Shown here piece after piece: positions 23,966 to 33,779 of a DNA stretch of 48,474 nucleotides. Source of the DNA: Prolixibacteraceae bacterium (GTDB taxonomy: Bacteria; Bacteroidota; Bacteroidia; Bacteroidales; Prolixibacteraceae); NCBI GenBank assembly GCA_018648265.1, contig JABGRN010000036.1:1-48474 (forward strand). The letters run 5' to 3'. The notes under the pieces were generated by a model. The model did not search any database. It was not told where the DNA came from and saw only the letters and a program-made list of their open reading frames with translations. The position numbers and the translations under genes were made by a program. How positions within the stretch are numbered: the first letter of the stretch is position 1; each line of letters begins with the position of its first letter.

Positions 23966-24874
23966 CTATTTTAGGTTCATTGTGTGGGTGATAATTGCCT
24001 CGCGTGTAAAAACCCCGTTGAGTGCCTGGGTAAAATAATAGGCCTTTTTGTTGCTGTCAACATCCGAATGAATTTCGTTAACCCTTGGTAAGGGGTGTAA
24101 GATTTTTAGATTTGCTTTGGTTTTTTCGAGCATAGAATTACGGAGGATATAAACATTTTTTACCTTTTCATATTCAATCGGATCGGGAAACCTTTCTTTC
24201 TGAACGCGTGTCATATAAATAATGTCGGCTTCACTGATAATGTCGTTAAACTCTTTGTGTTCGAAATACTTTATTCCTTTTTCCTCTAAAAAAATTTTAT
24301 ATTCATTGGGCATTTGCAATTCGTAGGGTGCAACAAAGTTGAAAATTGGATTTTCAAATTCCGACATTGCCATTAACAACGAATGTACTGTCCTGCCATA
24401 TTTAAGGTCACCCACCATAAAAATGTTAATATTATCGAGGGTTCCCTGGGTTTTGAGTATTGAATACATATCGAGCAATGTTTGCGTGGGGTGTTGGTTT
24501 GCACCGTCGCCAGCATTTATTACAGGTACCGGTGACACCTCGGCAGCGTACCTGGCAGCTCCTTCCAGAGGGTGGCGCATAACAATCAAATCGACATAAT
24601 TGCTCACCATTTTAATTGTGTCATGCAGGGTTTCACCCTTCGATGCACTGGAACTGCCGGGATCTGCAAAACCTATTACTTTTCCCCCAAGCCTGTTAAT
24701 GGCAGTTTCGAAACTTAATCGGGTACGTGTTGAAGGCTCAAAAAAAAGGGAAGCAACTACTTTCCCCTTTAGTAAATCCTGGTTTGGATTTTCTTCAAAT
24801 TCTGATGCAAGTTTCATAATCTTCAGATACTCTTCTTTCGAATAATCTGTAATTGAAATTAAATCCTTCTTCAT
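23966..24874 (-). CDS. pyrB: Aspartate carbamoyltransferase catalytic chain
   Basis: PyrB condenses carbamoyl phosphate with aspartate. The 302-residue chain has the carbamoyl-phosphate loop [15 protein letters not shown] (45-59), a [12 protein letters not shown] segment (about 72-83) carrying the mobile serine and lysine loop, the HPTQTLLD motif (about 127-134) and LHPLPR near residue 260. The ATG at 24874 overlaps by 4 bases (ATGA) with an upstream 95-codon frame. A terminator-like hairpin lies 43-80 bases upstream, a layout resembling the attenuator of enteric pyrBI. Confidence 0.96.
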   Translation of the reverse strand: MKKDLISITDYSKEEYLKIMKLASEFEENPNQDLLKGKVVASLFFEPSTRTRLSFETAINRLGGKVIGFADPGSSSASKGETLHDTIKMVSNYVDLIVMRHPLEGAARYAAEVSPVPVINAGDGANQHPTQTLLDMYSILKTQGTLDNINIFMVGDLKYGRTVHSLLMAMSEFENPIFNFVAPYELQMPNEYKIFLEEKGIKYFEHKEFNDIISEADIIYMTRVQKERFPDPIEYEKVKNVYILRNSMLEKTKANLKILHPLPRVNEIHSDVDSNKKAYYFTQALNGVFTREAIITHTMNLK

Positions 24875-25158
24875 AGCTTTTTATGTTGTTTTTCATTATT
24901 TATTCCTATAAAAAAAGAAAACCAACATTTTAGTAAATAAAAATATTGGTTTTCAATTGAATGAAAAAGTGAATTTACCTTTTCATGAAAAATATCGATC
25001 TTGTAATTGAACCTTGTTGTGATAAAATGCTGGAAATAAGAAACTTTTTGCCGATGGCGGATTGGACCTCCTTTGTCAGTAAAATAAAGGGAAATTTGGT
25101 GCTTCATCATAAATTCAAAAATAATGGGTTTCCTGAATTTCAAAAAAAATAAAAACAT
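24871..25158 (-). other. Possible translated leader frame before pyrB
   Basis: An open 95-codon frame ends in TGA overlapping the pyrB ATG, and passes through the hairpin and T7 run at 24910-24954. The C-terminal part is rich in F, Y and K. No family is recognised and the start is uncertain; an internal ATG-ATG pair lies about 16 codons in. In E. coli a short leader peptide is translated through the pyrBI attenuator, so this frame could be functional. It could equally be chance in AT-rich DNA. Confidence 0.3.
24910..24954 (-). promoter_or_regulatory. Candidate transcription attenuator in the pyrBI leader
   Basis: GAAAACCAA (24917-24925) pairs with TTGGTTTTC (24946-24954) around a 20-base AT-rich loop. 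The minus-strand transcript then has T7 (24916 down to 24910), and the pyrB ATG follows about 36 bases later. It may instead be only the terminator of yigZ, which ends at 25189. Confidence 0.45.
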
Positions 25159-25188
25159 GTTTTTATCAATCTTTTATTAACAGGTCTT

Positions 25189-25803
25189 TTAAACTTTGCC
25201 TGTATTTTTTTTAATTATATCAACCCCATATAAATTGGTGAAAATTTGTTTTGCTTTTTCTGCCTCCGATTTTCTGACCGAAAAACTTAATTTGCAGTCT
25301 TCAGCAAAATCGGTAGTTAAAATGTTAATTTTTTTTTGTTTTAAAATATGCATTACTTCATTTAGTTTGTTATAAGTAAAGTGAATATCATACTGTTGTT
25401 CGATCAGTTTTGTTTTGATTTCTGCATTTTGTAAAGCATCGGCACTTGCATTTCGGTAGGCTTTAATTAATCCACTTACACCCAAAAGTGTCCCCCCGAA
25501 ATAACGTACAACAACCAGTAAAATATTGCTTACCCCAAAACTCTGTAGCTGGCCTAAAATAGGTTTTCCGGCTGTCGATGAAGGTTCGCCATCGTCGTTT
25601 GCCCTAAATCGGATATCTTCGGCCCCCAGGCGCCAGGCAAAGCAATGGTGACGTGCACTGTGGTGTTCTTTTTTTAACCCGCTTATTATTTCCTTAATTT
25701 CGATTTCGTTTTTAACAGGGAAAGCAAAAGAGTAGAATTTGCTCCCTTTATCTTTAAAATATCCCTGGCTTTTTTTTTCTATGGTTTTATACGAATCTTT
25801 CAC
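25189..25803 (-). CDS. yigZ: YigZ/IMPACT family protein
   Basis: The 204-residue protein has the N-terminal UPF0029 (Impact) domain (about 12-120) with motifs HHCFAWRLG, NDDGEPSSTAGKPIL and VVRYFGGTLLG. A C-terminal DUF1949-type domain (about 130-195) follows. The family is widespread and conserved, linked in eukaryotes to translational control; the bacterial role is poorly defined. It is a separate minus-strand gene between pyrBI and the EamA transporter. All motifs appear intact. Confidence 0.92.
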   Translation of the reverse strand: MKDSYKTIEKKSQGYFKDKGSKFYSFAFPVKNEIEIKEIISGLKKEHHSARHHCFAWRLGAEDIRFRANDDGEPSSTAGKPILGQLQSFGVSNILLVVVRYFGGTLLGVSGLIKAYRNASADALQNAEIKTKLIEQQYDIHFTYNKLNEVMHILKQKKINILTTDFAEDCKLSFSVRKSEAEKAKQIFTNLYGVDIIKKNTGKV

Positions 25804-25891
25804 GTGTAAATAGTGTTTAAAATTAGTGGTTGCAGATAAAATCTGCTAATAATCCGCTTGCTGTGTGTTAATATTTATCTTGTATTTTCCA

Positions 25892-26749
25892 TCACAATAA
25901 AAAATACAGACTTATTATTGCCAATCCAATTCCGGCAATATTTAATTTGTTTAGTTTCTCTTTAAAAATAGAAAATCCGACGATTGAAGACAGAGCAACA
26001 ATCGACATATTAACCAGCGCAAAAACGAGCGAACTGTTTAAGTTACTTTTGTTTAATGCATTTATCAGAAAATATAAGGATCCAAAATTTGCTGCACCAA
26101 GTAAAATTCCCAGGAAAAGGGTGGGGGAGTGAAAAGTAAAAAGATTGGGGCTTCTTCTGAAAATTGAAATAAAAGCCCCACAAATAAATGCCACAAAAAA
26201 TACAAACGATGAAAATACTGTAACTTCTTCAGAAGTTGTTTTTACTGCCTGAACAAATTTAACGACAGAATCGGTTAAGCCACTTCCCCGGAAAATTAAA
26301 GCGGGCAGAACGATAAATAATAAATTTGTTTTTTTAAGATCTCTCTTGTAAACAACAAAAATTACAGCGATAATTGCTAAAAAAAGCCCTGCGTATTTTA
26401 ATGTCGAAATACTTTCGTTAAAATATATTAGCGAAAAGAGGACCGGGAATACAAGCGATAACTTATTGGACAGTGTTGTTATTGTAATTCCTGCTTTTTG
26501 CGAAGATATCCCAATCAAATAAAACATTACAATAAATAAAACACCTAATAAAATTCCAAAAGGTATCCATGGTTTTGAATTTGTTAATAAGCTTGTGTTG
26601 AAATTCATAAACAACCCAAATCCTAAAAGTGTTGCTGTTAAGTAGTTGATGGTGATTAATTTCGATAATTTACAGGAATAATTTTTAGCCCATCTGAAAA
26701 TTACGTAAATCAATGTGGAAGAAATTATACTGGCTAAAATATAAATCAT
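25892..26749 (-). CDS. EamA/DMT-family membrane transporter
   Basis: The 285-residue integral membrane protein has ten predicted hydrophobic segments in two EamA-like repeats (about 1-135 and 150-285). The first half has the typical SNKLSLVFPVLFSLIYFNE segment and the second the equivalent ALVNMSIVALSS...FKEKLN. Members export metabolites or amino acids; the substrate is not predictable. It starts 46 bases after dnaA, with the dnaA terminator in between, so expression is probably partly independent. Confidence 0.88.
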   Translation of the reverse strand: MIYILASIISSTLIYVIFRWAKNYSCKLSKLITINYLTATLLGFGLFMNFNTSLLTNSKPWIPFGILLGVLFIVMFYLIGISSQKAGITITTLSNKLSLVFPVLFSLIYFNESISTLKYAGLFLAIIAVIFVVYKRDLKKTNLLFIVLPALIFRGSGLTDSVVKFVQAVKTTSEEVTVFSSFVFFVAFICGAFISIFRRSPNLFTFHSPTLFLGILLGAANFGSLYFLINALNKSNLNSSLVFALVNMSIVALSSIVGFSIFKEKLNKLNIAGIGLAIISLYFLL

Positions 26750-26762
26750 ACAACTAATAACA

Positions 26763-26793
26763 AAAAAGCACCCGTTAACTGGCGGGTGCTTTT
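26763..26793 (-). terminator. Intrinsic terminator of dnaA
   Basis: AAAAGCACCCG/CGGGTGCTTTT forms a long stem around TTAACTGG, immediately after the dnaA stop. T runs are present on both sides, strongest on the minus strand. Confidence 0.85.
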
Positions 26794-26795
26794 AT

Positions 26796-28223
26796 TCACA
26801 TTTTTAGTTTCTTTTCGATGTCTTCAACAAACTGACGGAAATTCTTATCGGTATCTTTTAAATTATTTACAGTTTTGCAAGCGTGGAGAACTGTTGCGTG
26901 GTCTTTGCTCCCAATTTGTGCCCCAATGCTTGCCAAAGAATATTTAGTCAGGCTTTTCGAGAAATACATGGCTATTTGTCTTGCCTGGACAATTTCGCGC
27001 TTGCGTGTTTTTGCCTGGAGCGTTTCTACGGGCATATTAAAATAGTCGCAAACTACTTTTGAAATATATTCGATTGAAAGTTCCCTTTTCGAGTTTTTTA
27101 CCAGTTTATTAATTAGTTTGGCAGCCAATTCCAGTGAAATTTCACGCTTGTTTAGCATCGACTGGGCAAGCAATGAAACCAGGGCGCCTTCTAATTCGCG
27201 CACATTATTTGAAACGTGTGAAGCAATATATTCTAATACTTCGCTCGATAGAGCAAGCCCGTCTTTATATACTTTTTGGCGTAAAATCTCCATCCGGGTT
27301 TCGAAATCGGGAGTTTGTAAGTCGGCTGTTAAACCCCATTTAAACCTCGACAAAAGTCTCTGCTCCATTCCTTTTAACTCAATGGGGGGTTTGTCTGAGG
27401 TTAAGATCAGCTGTTTGCCCATCTGGTGCAGGTGGTTGAAGATATGGAAAAAGGTTTCCTGGGTTTTTTCTTTTCCTGCAAATTCATGAACATCATCTAA
27501 AATCAAAACATCGATCATTTGATAAAAATGAAGAAAATCGTTTCGGTTATTGTTTCTTGTTGCTTCTGTGAATTGAGTCTGGAATTTGTTGGCATTTACG
27601 TACAACACTACTTTGTCTGGCAACTGTTCTTTAACTTCAATTCCAATGGCCTGGGCAAGGTGGGTTTTTCCTAATCCCGAATTACCATAAATCATTAATG
27701 GGTTAAACGCAGTGCCTCCTGGATTTTGTGCCACGGCGTAGCCTGCACTTCTGGCCAGCCGGTTACAGTCGCCTTCAATAAAATTAACAAAAGTATTGTC
27801 GGGTTTTAATTGCGGGTCGATATGTAATTTTTGCATACCCGGGATAATAAATGGGTTTTTTATGGTTGTTTTTTCATCAGTCCGTAAAGGGACAGTTAGC
27901 GATTTATTTTGAATTTTTGTGCTGTTATTTGTTGGATAACTTACGGTATAAACACCGCTTCCTGCCGAATTTTCCATAACCACGTTATATTCCAGTTTGG
28001 CACCAACACCCAAAACCATACGAAGTGTTTTTCTTAAAATGTCAATAAATTGTTCTTCGAGATATTCGTAAAAAAAAGCACTGGGAACCTGGATGGTCAA
28101 TACTTTATCTTCTAATTTTACTGCCTCAATTGGCTCAAACCAAGTTTTATAACTGCTGCCGGGTACATTATCTTTAATAACGTTAAGACATTTTTCCCAT
28201 GCTGCACTGTGCTTATTACTCAT
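26796..28223 (-). CDS. dnaA: Chromosomal replication initiator DnaA
   Basis: DnaA binds oriC and melts DNA to start replication. The 475-residue protein has domain I (about 1-85), a linker and the AAA+ domain with Walker A GNSGLGKT (180-187) and Walker B VLILDD (239-244). The C-terminal helix-turn-helix carries the family signature IGSKDHATVLHACK (near 435-448). The start at 28223 gives the usual MSNKHSAAWEKCL opening. No dnaN or DnaA-box cluster is next to it: the 280 bp upstream contain no TTATCCACA-like sites that I can see. No exact -7 box was found upstream. Confidence 0.97.
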   Translation of the reverse strand: MSNKHSAAWEKCLNVIKDNVPGSSYKTWFEPIEAVKLEDKVLTIQVPSAFFYEYLEEQFIDILRKTLRMVLGVGAKLEYNVVMENSAGSGVYTVSYPTNNSTKIQNKSLTVPLRTDEKTTIKNPFIIPGMQKLHIDPQLKPDNTFVNFIEGDCNRLARSAGYAVAQNPGGTAFNPLMIYGNSGLGKTHLAQAIGIEVKEQLPDKVVLYVNANKFQTQFTEATRNNNRNDFLHFYQMIDVLILDDVHEFAGKEKTQETFFHIFNHLHQMGKQLILTSDKPPIELKGMEQRLLSRFKWGLTADLQTPDFETRMEILRQKVYKDGLALSSEVLEYIASHVSNNVRELEGALVSLLAQSMLNKREISLELAAKLINKLVKNSKRELSIEYISKVVCDYFNMPVETLQAKTRKREIVQARQIAMYFSKSLTKYSLASIGAQIGSKDHATVLHACKTVNNLKDTDKNFRQFVEDIEKKLKM

Positions 28224-28504
28224 TTACTATTGTTGGATTTTACGGGTTATTAAATAACTTCTTTTCGTATTCAGAAAACAAAATTTGCAAAAAAAAAGTT
28301 AAAAAAAAATAAATTTACTCTTGATTTTCTCGTAAAATGTATATTGTTTTCTATTCCAGATGTTTATAAAATTAATATTCCTTGATATTTATAAAGTGCT
28401 TAATATGAAAGTATTACGTGTATGACATTGATTTATATAACTATATCTAGTAGGTAGTGGTAGGGTCTTTGTTCGTATAAACAAAAACTTACACTGATTA
28501 TGGC

Positions 28505-29761
28505 TTATTTTCGAAGTGAATTAAGAGCTTTTTCGATTTTTATTAACCGTCCGTTTTTGAAAGCAACAATGGCTGCATCGGCAAATGATTTTTTTGCAGA
28601 TTCGTGCAATTTTGCAATTTCAGAATACGAATGAGATGAACCCAAAAGATAAGTATATGCACCGCTAACTTCATATTCTTCAATTTCTCCGAGCCCTTCA
28701 AAAAGTTTAGAATTGACCGGGATTTTATTTTCGGTTGAAATGAGGTGTACTTTGAAAATTATATTTTTTGAAGTGGCATCGTCGCTGGCATTAATGTAAA
28801 CATCTTTTCCTAAATCAATGGCAGAAAATTGCAAGTACCGTTTTGGATTGGTTTGAATATCGTTTATTAAGGAACTTAAATTTTCCGACAAAGTATTAAT
28901 CGAGTTGTAAAGTTCGTCGTCGTTAAGCAAAAGCCCGGCTGTATTTTCTTTGCTTTCAAGTTTTTCGAGCACGTTAAGGATTTGATTTGATGCACTGGAA
29001 ATATTTGCAAGAATTGGTGTAATCGATATTTGCGAAAGTGTATCGCTAAAAGCAGAAAGATTTTGCATTACATTTACCAGGTTCTCGCTGTTTTCTTTAA
29101 AAGTGCTTGTAATTTCGTCTAAATTTGAGATTACAAGTTGAATGCTTTCTTTTTCAGTAGAAACTATTTGTTGAATGTCGGATGTTGTTTTTTCAATATT
29201 CTCGATTGTTTGGTTAATGTTTTCAAAACTTTCAGATAGGTTTTGGCGGGCATCTTCATTAAAAATAACAGTTAAAACTGTAATTGCCGAATCGATGGTC
29301 CCCAAAAGTTGTTCTGCTTTGTTTTTTATTGGAAGCACTTGCAAACTAACTTGTTCTTTTAAATCGCCTTCAATTGCCCCTGTAATTGTGTCGTTAGGTT
29401 GGTGCAATTCTTTTTCGTCGCTTAAAGTCATTTTAATCGACCGGGTCCCCATAATATCGCTGCTAACAATCTGCGCAACCGAGTTTAACGGAAGCCTAAA
29501 ACTTGCTTCAACATTAAAGGTAACCACAAGTTTCCTGCTGTTGTCGTCGGTAAATTCAATTTTGTTAACCTGCCCAATTTGGTACCCGTTTAGGGTTACT
29601 TTGTTCGATTCAGCTAAACCATCGATACGTTCGTAAACCACATGATAATAATTAGCCTGTTTAAAAAAATCATTGCCTTTCAGGTAACTTAAGCCCCAAA
29701 CTAAAATGGTTATTGAAACAAAGATTAAGACCCCCAGTTTTGTAAATCGCGAAAATTTCAT
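28505..29761 (-). CDS. MCE/MlaD-family protein with C-terminal SPOR-like module
   Basis: MCE proteins are periplasmic lipid-binding components of transporters for phospholipid traffic. The 418 residues comprise one N-terminal membrane anchor (about 9-28), an MCE domain (about 37-115, with NGYQIGQVNKIEF and DIMGTRSIK), a long coiled-coil region (about 145-305) and a C-terminal stretch (334-412). That stretch aligns with the SPOR domain of the neighbouring amidase: both contain F-x-D-A-x-(I/V)-V-A-F and a final L-I-x-(I/V)-x-K-A-L. A SPOR-like domain on an MCE protein is unusual. It starts 58 bases after the amidase gene and is probably co-transcribed with it. The cognate permease and ATPase are not in the window. 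Confidence 0.88.
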   Translation of the reverse strand: MKFSRFTKLGVLIFVSITILVWGLSYLKGNDFFKQANYYHVVYERIDGLAESNKVTLNGYQIGQVNKIEFTDDNSRKLVVTFNVEASFRLPLNSVAQIVSSDIMGTRSIKMTLSDEKELHQPNDTITGAIEGDLKEQVSLQVLPIKNKAEQLLGTIDSAITVLTVIFNEDARQNLSESFENINQTIENIEKTTSDIQQIVSTEKESIQLVISNLDEITSTFKENSENLVNVMQNLSAFSDTLSQISITPILANISSASNQILNVLEKLESKENTAGLLLNDDELYNSINTLSENLSSLINDIQTNPKRYLQFSAIDLGKDVYINASDDATSKNIIFKVHLISTENKIPVNSKLFEGLGEIEEYEVSGAYTYLLGSSHSYSEIAKLHESAKKSFADAAIVAFKNGRLIKIEKALNSLRK

Positions 29762-29819
29762 TTTTAAATATTTTAGTCAGAATTAACTGTTTTGTAAAAT
29801 TAGGGAATTCAAACAGGAA

Positions 29820-30983
29820 TTACATTTTTCCCAGTGCCTTTTTCACCGAAATTAATTTATCATCCTCAAAAGCAACCACAAAAGCATCGCTGAATTTATT
29901 TTGGAGCCGCGATTTTTCCTTAAGGGCATTTTCGTGCGTTTGAAATTTGCCGGAAAAATACCGGTTTATTTTTCCGGATTTGATTTTGAAAATATTTTTT
30001 TCGCCATTAAAATTTGAAGCGCTTGTTTCAATAGAATTTTGCGAAGCAGCTATTTGAACTGAAAAAGAAATGTTTGTGGAATTAATTGTTTTGTTTTTTT
30101 TAGCTTTTATTTTCCCTGTTGGTTTTATTTCTGCCACTGCTTCAGGTGTATGTTGATTTTCGGTAATTAAATTAAAACTACTTTTTACTTCAATTTTCTT
30201 TTTATAATCGCGGAAAGCCCTGAAAATTGCTGATGCGATATTCGATTTTCCGGTTTCGCTTAACAGGTAATTTCTTTCTGAAGTGTGGCTTAAAAAACCT
30301 GCTTCGACCAAAACACTTGGCATTGTTGTTTGGCGGAGTACAAGGAACCCGGCTTGTTTTACGCTCCGGTCAATACGTTTTGCCCGTTCCCTAAATTGGT
30401 CCTGGATAGCCGAAGCAAACATTACACTTTGCTCGAGATATTCATCTTGCACCAATTCAAACATAATATACGATTCTGGCGATTTGGGATCAAAACCTTC
30501 ATAAGTTGTTGAGTAATCATCTTCAAGCAAAATTACCGAGTTTTCTGTTTTGGCTACTTCAAGGTTGTCTTTGCTGCGGTGTTGACCTAAAACAAAGGTT
30601 TCAGCCCCTTGGACCGATTTGCGATCGACAGAATTAGCATGTATCGAAATAAAAAGATCGGCTTTGTTTTTATTGGCAATTATTGCACGTTGGTTTAATG
30701 GAATAAAAACATCTTTTTTGCGTGTGTAAATAACTTTTGTTTCCGGGAAATTTGTTTTAATGTAATTGCCAAGTTTTAATGCAATATCTAAAACAATATC
30801 TTTTTCGCGGGCTTTTCCTAACACTGCACCCGGATCTTTACCTCCATGCCCCGGATCGATTACAAGCACAAAAATCCCGGTCTCATTTTGTTTTGTAACT
30901 TTGTATGGTTTTTCACCTGAAACTAAATTACTTACAAAAAAAAGAATAAATATGGGCATCAAATACAAAAAGTACTTTTTCAT
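29820..30983 (-). CDS. N-acetylmuramoyl-L-alanine amidase with SPOR domain
   Basis: This AmiC-type amidase cleaves the peptide from MurNAc during cell separation. From the ATG at 30983 it has 387 residues. A signal peptide (about 1-22) precedes the Amidase_3 domain (about 38-262), with zinc ligands H46 (DPGHGG), E60 and H115 (SIHAN) and the catalytic glutamate E228 (VEAGF). A basic linker leads to a C-terminal SPOR domain (about 306-385). The start is chosen because MKKYFLYLMPIF is a typical signal sequence; the longer frame would place 17 extra residues ahead of it. The SPOR module probably targets it to septal glycans. Confidence 0.93.
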   Translation of the reverse strand: MKKYFLYLMPIFILFFVSNLVSGEKPYKVTKQNETGIFVLVIDPGHGGKDPGAVLGKAREKDIVLDIALKLGNYIKTNFPETKVIYTRKKDVFIPLNQRAIIANKNKADLFISIHANSVDRKSVQGAETFVLGQHRSKDNLEVAKTENSVILLEDDYSTTYEGFDPKSPESYIMFELVQDEYLEQSVMFASAIQDQFRERAKRIDRSVKQAGFLVLRQTTMPSVLVEAGFLSHTSERNYLLSETGKSNIASAIFRAFRDYKKKIEVKSSFNLITENQHTPEAVAEIKPTGKIKAKKNKTINSTNISFSVQIAASQNSIETSASNFNGEKNIFKIKSGKINRYFSGKFQTHENALKEKSRLQNKFSDAFVVAFEDDKLISVKKALGKM

Positions 30984-31064
30984 AAAGTTCGCCGTTTCCG
31001 AAGTAAAAATAGAAATATTAAAATTATTTTGCATTTTTTAGTGCTTTTGTATATCCCTTATTTT

Positions 31065-31072
31065 TATTTTTG
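31065..31072 (+). promoter_or_regulatory. Possible -7 element for the lptD-like gene
   Basis: TATTTTTG fits the TAnnTTTG consensus and lies 40 bases before the start codon. No TTTG is at the ideal 19-21-base distance; the nearest is 15 bases away. Confidence 0.35.
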
Positions 31073-31112
31073 CAATCCGAGTCGGAGATAAAGATTAAAC
31101 TCAGAAAACATT

Positions 31113-33764
31113 TTGTATAAATTATTAATAACATATTTTTTTATTTTTTCGCCCCTAATTATTTTTAGCCAGGAAACAGAAAAACAATTCCGTAATTTCG
31201 ATGAACAGGAAAGCGATACTGTTTTTTATGAAATTCTTTCTGCAGATACATTACAAATAGATTCATTAATTGTTTTAGATTCATTGGCAATTGATTCGGC
31301 ATTAGCCCCGGTTATTGAAGCTCCTATCGATTACAACGCAGAAGATTCGATAATTGTATCGTTGGACGGGCAAAAAGTTTATATGTATAATAATGCACAT
31401 GTTACTTATCAGGAAATTGAGCTTTCGGCTTATTTTATTGAATTGGACCTGGAAACGAAAGAAGTTTATGCCGAGGGTTTGCTGGATTCAACAGAAACAC
31501 TTATACAGAAACCTATTTTTAATGATGGTACACAGGAATTTGAGTCAAAAAATTTGAGGTATAATTTCGAAACCGAAAAGGGGATAATTACCGATGTGGT
31601 TACCGAGCAGGGAGAGGGATATGTACACAGTGAGCGGACCAAGAAAATATCGAAAGATGCTTTTATTATGGTTCGGGGGAAATACACGACTTGCGATGCC
31701 GAACACCCACATTTCTATTTACACCTTTCGAAAGCAAAGGTAATTTCGAACAATAAGATTATTACTGGCCCGGCATACATGGTTTTGGAAGATTTTCCTA
31801 TTTATTTCCCATTTATCCCCTTTGGTTATTTTCCAAATTCGCCAACTTATTCTTCAGGAATTTTAGTGCCAACTTATGGCGAAGAAAATAACCGCGGGTT
31901 TTTCCTGCGCGATGGTGGATATTATTGGGCAGCCGGCGAGTATTTCGATTTGGCACTCAGGGGAGATATTTATTCGAGGGGATCGTGGTCATCTAAATTA
32001 CATACCAATTACAGGAAAAGGTATAAGTTTAGCGGATCCTTCGATTTTAAATATGCCCTTAATGTTTATGGCGAACGAGGCCTGGACACCTACCAAAAAT
32101 CACCACAGTTTGCCGTTACCTGGAGCCACAGTCAGGATGCCAAAGCAAATCCTAACCAGACTTTTTCGGCAAGTGTGAATTTTTCAACCAGTGGTTTTGA
32201 TAAACAAAATTCATTATCGGCCCAAAATTATTTACGTACCCAAAAATCTTCGAGCGTTTCATTCACTAAAAAGTTCGAAAATACCCCTTTTAATATGTCA
32301 GTGAATTTAAGGCATTCGCAAAATTCAACCGACACAACCATAACCTTGTCTTTGCCCGAAATGACTTTTAGTATGGCAAAGATTTATCCGCTTCGTAATA
32401 AAAAAAGGAGTGGGGCAGCAAAATGGTACGAAAAATTTGGTATAAATTATACAGGGAATTTGCGTAACAGTATTACTTCAAAAGAATCGGAACTATTACA
32501 AAAATCGTTGGCCGACGATTGGAAAAATGGGATTAGGCACTCTATCCCGATTTCTTTGCCAAATTTCAATTTAATGAAATTTATAAATGTTAGTCCCAGT
32601 TTTAGTTATAACGAAAAATGGTATTTCAAAAAATTTGATCGTTCGTTTCATGCAAATGAAATTTTCTACGACGACAGGGGAACAGCAAGCAATATTAAAG
32701 TTGATACAATTACCGGGCTAAACCGTGTCTTTGATTATTCATATAGTTTAAGTGCTTCGACAAATATTTACGGAATGTTTATGCCTTTGAATGCCGACTC
32801 TAAAATTAAGGGGATCAGGCACAAAATGACACCATCGTTTAGTTTTAGTTACCGGCCCGATTTTGGCGATCCAAGATTTGGCTATTGGCAAGCCGTGCAA
32901 GTTGACACAACGGGGCGAATCGATTATTTTGATGTAAATGCAGGAGGGATTTATGGTGGCTCGCCGGGCAGGGGGGCATCCGGGGCAATTTCATTTTCGG
33001 TGAATAACAACCTCGAAATGAAAATGTTGGATACCAAAGATACCACAAAAACAGATGAAGAACAAAAATTCAGAAAGGTAAAGATTATAGATAATCTTAG
33101 TTTTGGTTCGTCGTATAATCTAATTGCCGATTCGCTAAACCTTGCCCCCATTAGTTTGCGTGCCAGGACTACAATTGCCGGGGTAAGCATAAATACTGGT
33201 GGGGTTTTGGATCCGTACATGACCGATGAAAATGGGATTAAAATTCATAAATATGTTTGGAATGAAAAATCGGGTTTGGCCAAATTAGGACGTTTAACAA
33301 GAGCCAACCTTTCGTTTGGTATGAATTTTAAATCGAAAAAAGGGGAAAAAGAAGCTGAAAAAAATAAGGAACTTGTGGAAGAAGAAAATGTGTTGCCGGG
33401 CGACTATTCGGATTATGCTGATTTTAATATTCCATGGGATTTTGGTTTCGACTATAGTTTTAATTATACTGGCCCAAGGGCGGAAGGGGAGCAGGGAAAA
33501 ATTTCGCAAACACTTGGTTTTAGGGGGAACTTAAACCTTACTTCAAAATGGCGAATTTCGATGAACACTAACTTTGATATTGTGGCCAGGGAATTTTCGT
33601 TTACAACTTTTAACGTAAACCGCGATTTACATTGCTGGCAAATGGCATTTAATTTTGTTCCTTTTGGTTACATGAAAAGTTATAGTTTTACTATTAACGC
33701 AAAATCATCGATGTTAAAAGATTTGAAACTATCGAAACGGCAAAGCCATTACGATAATTTTTAA
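31113..33764 (+). CDS. lptD: Putative LPS-assembly protein LptD
   Basis: LptD is the outer-membrane barrel that inserts lipopolysaccharide. The 883-residue protein has a signal peptide (about 1-20, ending IIFSQ). An acidic segment follows, then an OstA-like beta-jellyroll (about 75-200, with VYAEGLLDSTE and YTTCDAEHPHFYL). A long region of alternating beta strands and aromatic residues typical of a transmembrane barrel runs to the end. The ..HPHFYL.. and PIYFPFIPFGYFPN motifs are characteristic of the Bacteroidota family. It has a divergent orientation to the amidase gene and precedes ridA by 15 bases. No truncation is seen. Confidence 0.85.
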   Translation: MYKLLITYFFIFSPLIIFSQETEKQFRNFDEQESDTVFYEILSADTLQIDSLIVLDSLAIDSALAPVIEAPIDYNAEDSIIVSLDGQKVYMYNNAHVTYQEIELSAYFIELDLETKEVYAEGLLDSTETLIQKPIFNDGTQEFESKNLRYNFETEKGIITDVVTEQGEGYVHSERTKKISKDAFIMVRGKYTTCDAEHPHFYLHLSKAKVISNNKIITGPAYMVLEDFPIYFPFIPFGYFPNSPTYSSGILVPTYGEENNRGFFLRDGGYYWAAGEYFDLALRGDIYSRGSWSSKLHTNYRKRYKFSGSFDFKYALNVYGERGLDTYQKSPQFAVTWSHSQDAKANPNQTFSASVNFSTSGFDKQNSLSAQNYLRTQKSSSVSFTKKFENTPFNMSVNLRHSQNSTDTTITLSLPEMTFSMAKIYPLRNKKRSGAAKWYEKFGINYTGNLRNSITSKESELLQKSLADDWKNGIRHSIPISLPNFNLMKFINVSPSFSYNEKWYFKKFDRSFHANEIFYDDRGTASNIKVDTITGLNRVFDYSYSLSASTNIYGMFMPLNADSKIKGIRHKMTPSFSFSYRPDFGDPRFGYWQAVQVDTTGRIDYFDVNAGGIYGGSPGRGASGAISFSVNNNLEMKMLDTKDTTKTDEEQKFRKVKIIDNLSFGSSYNLIADSLNLAPISLRARTTIAGVSINTGGVLDPYMTDENGIKIHKYVWNEKSGLAKLGRLTRANLSFGMNFKSKKGEKEAEKNKELVEEENVLPGDYSDYADFNIPWDFGFDYSFNYTGPRAEGEQGKISQTLGFRGNLNLTSKWRISMNTNFDIVAREFSFTTFNVNRDLHCWQMAFNFVPFGYMKSYSFTINAKSSMLKDLKLSKRQSHYDNF

Positions 33765-33779
33765 ACTAAACCGGATATT

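Noticed and set aside
28224-28504. Chromosomal origin upstream of dnaA
   Set aside because: No cluster of DnaA-box-like nonamers and no dnaN or other origin-linked gene was found.
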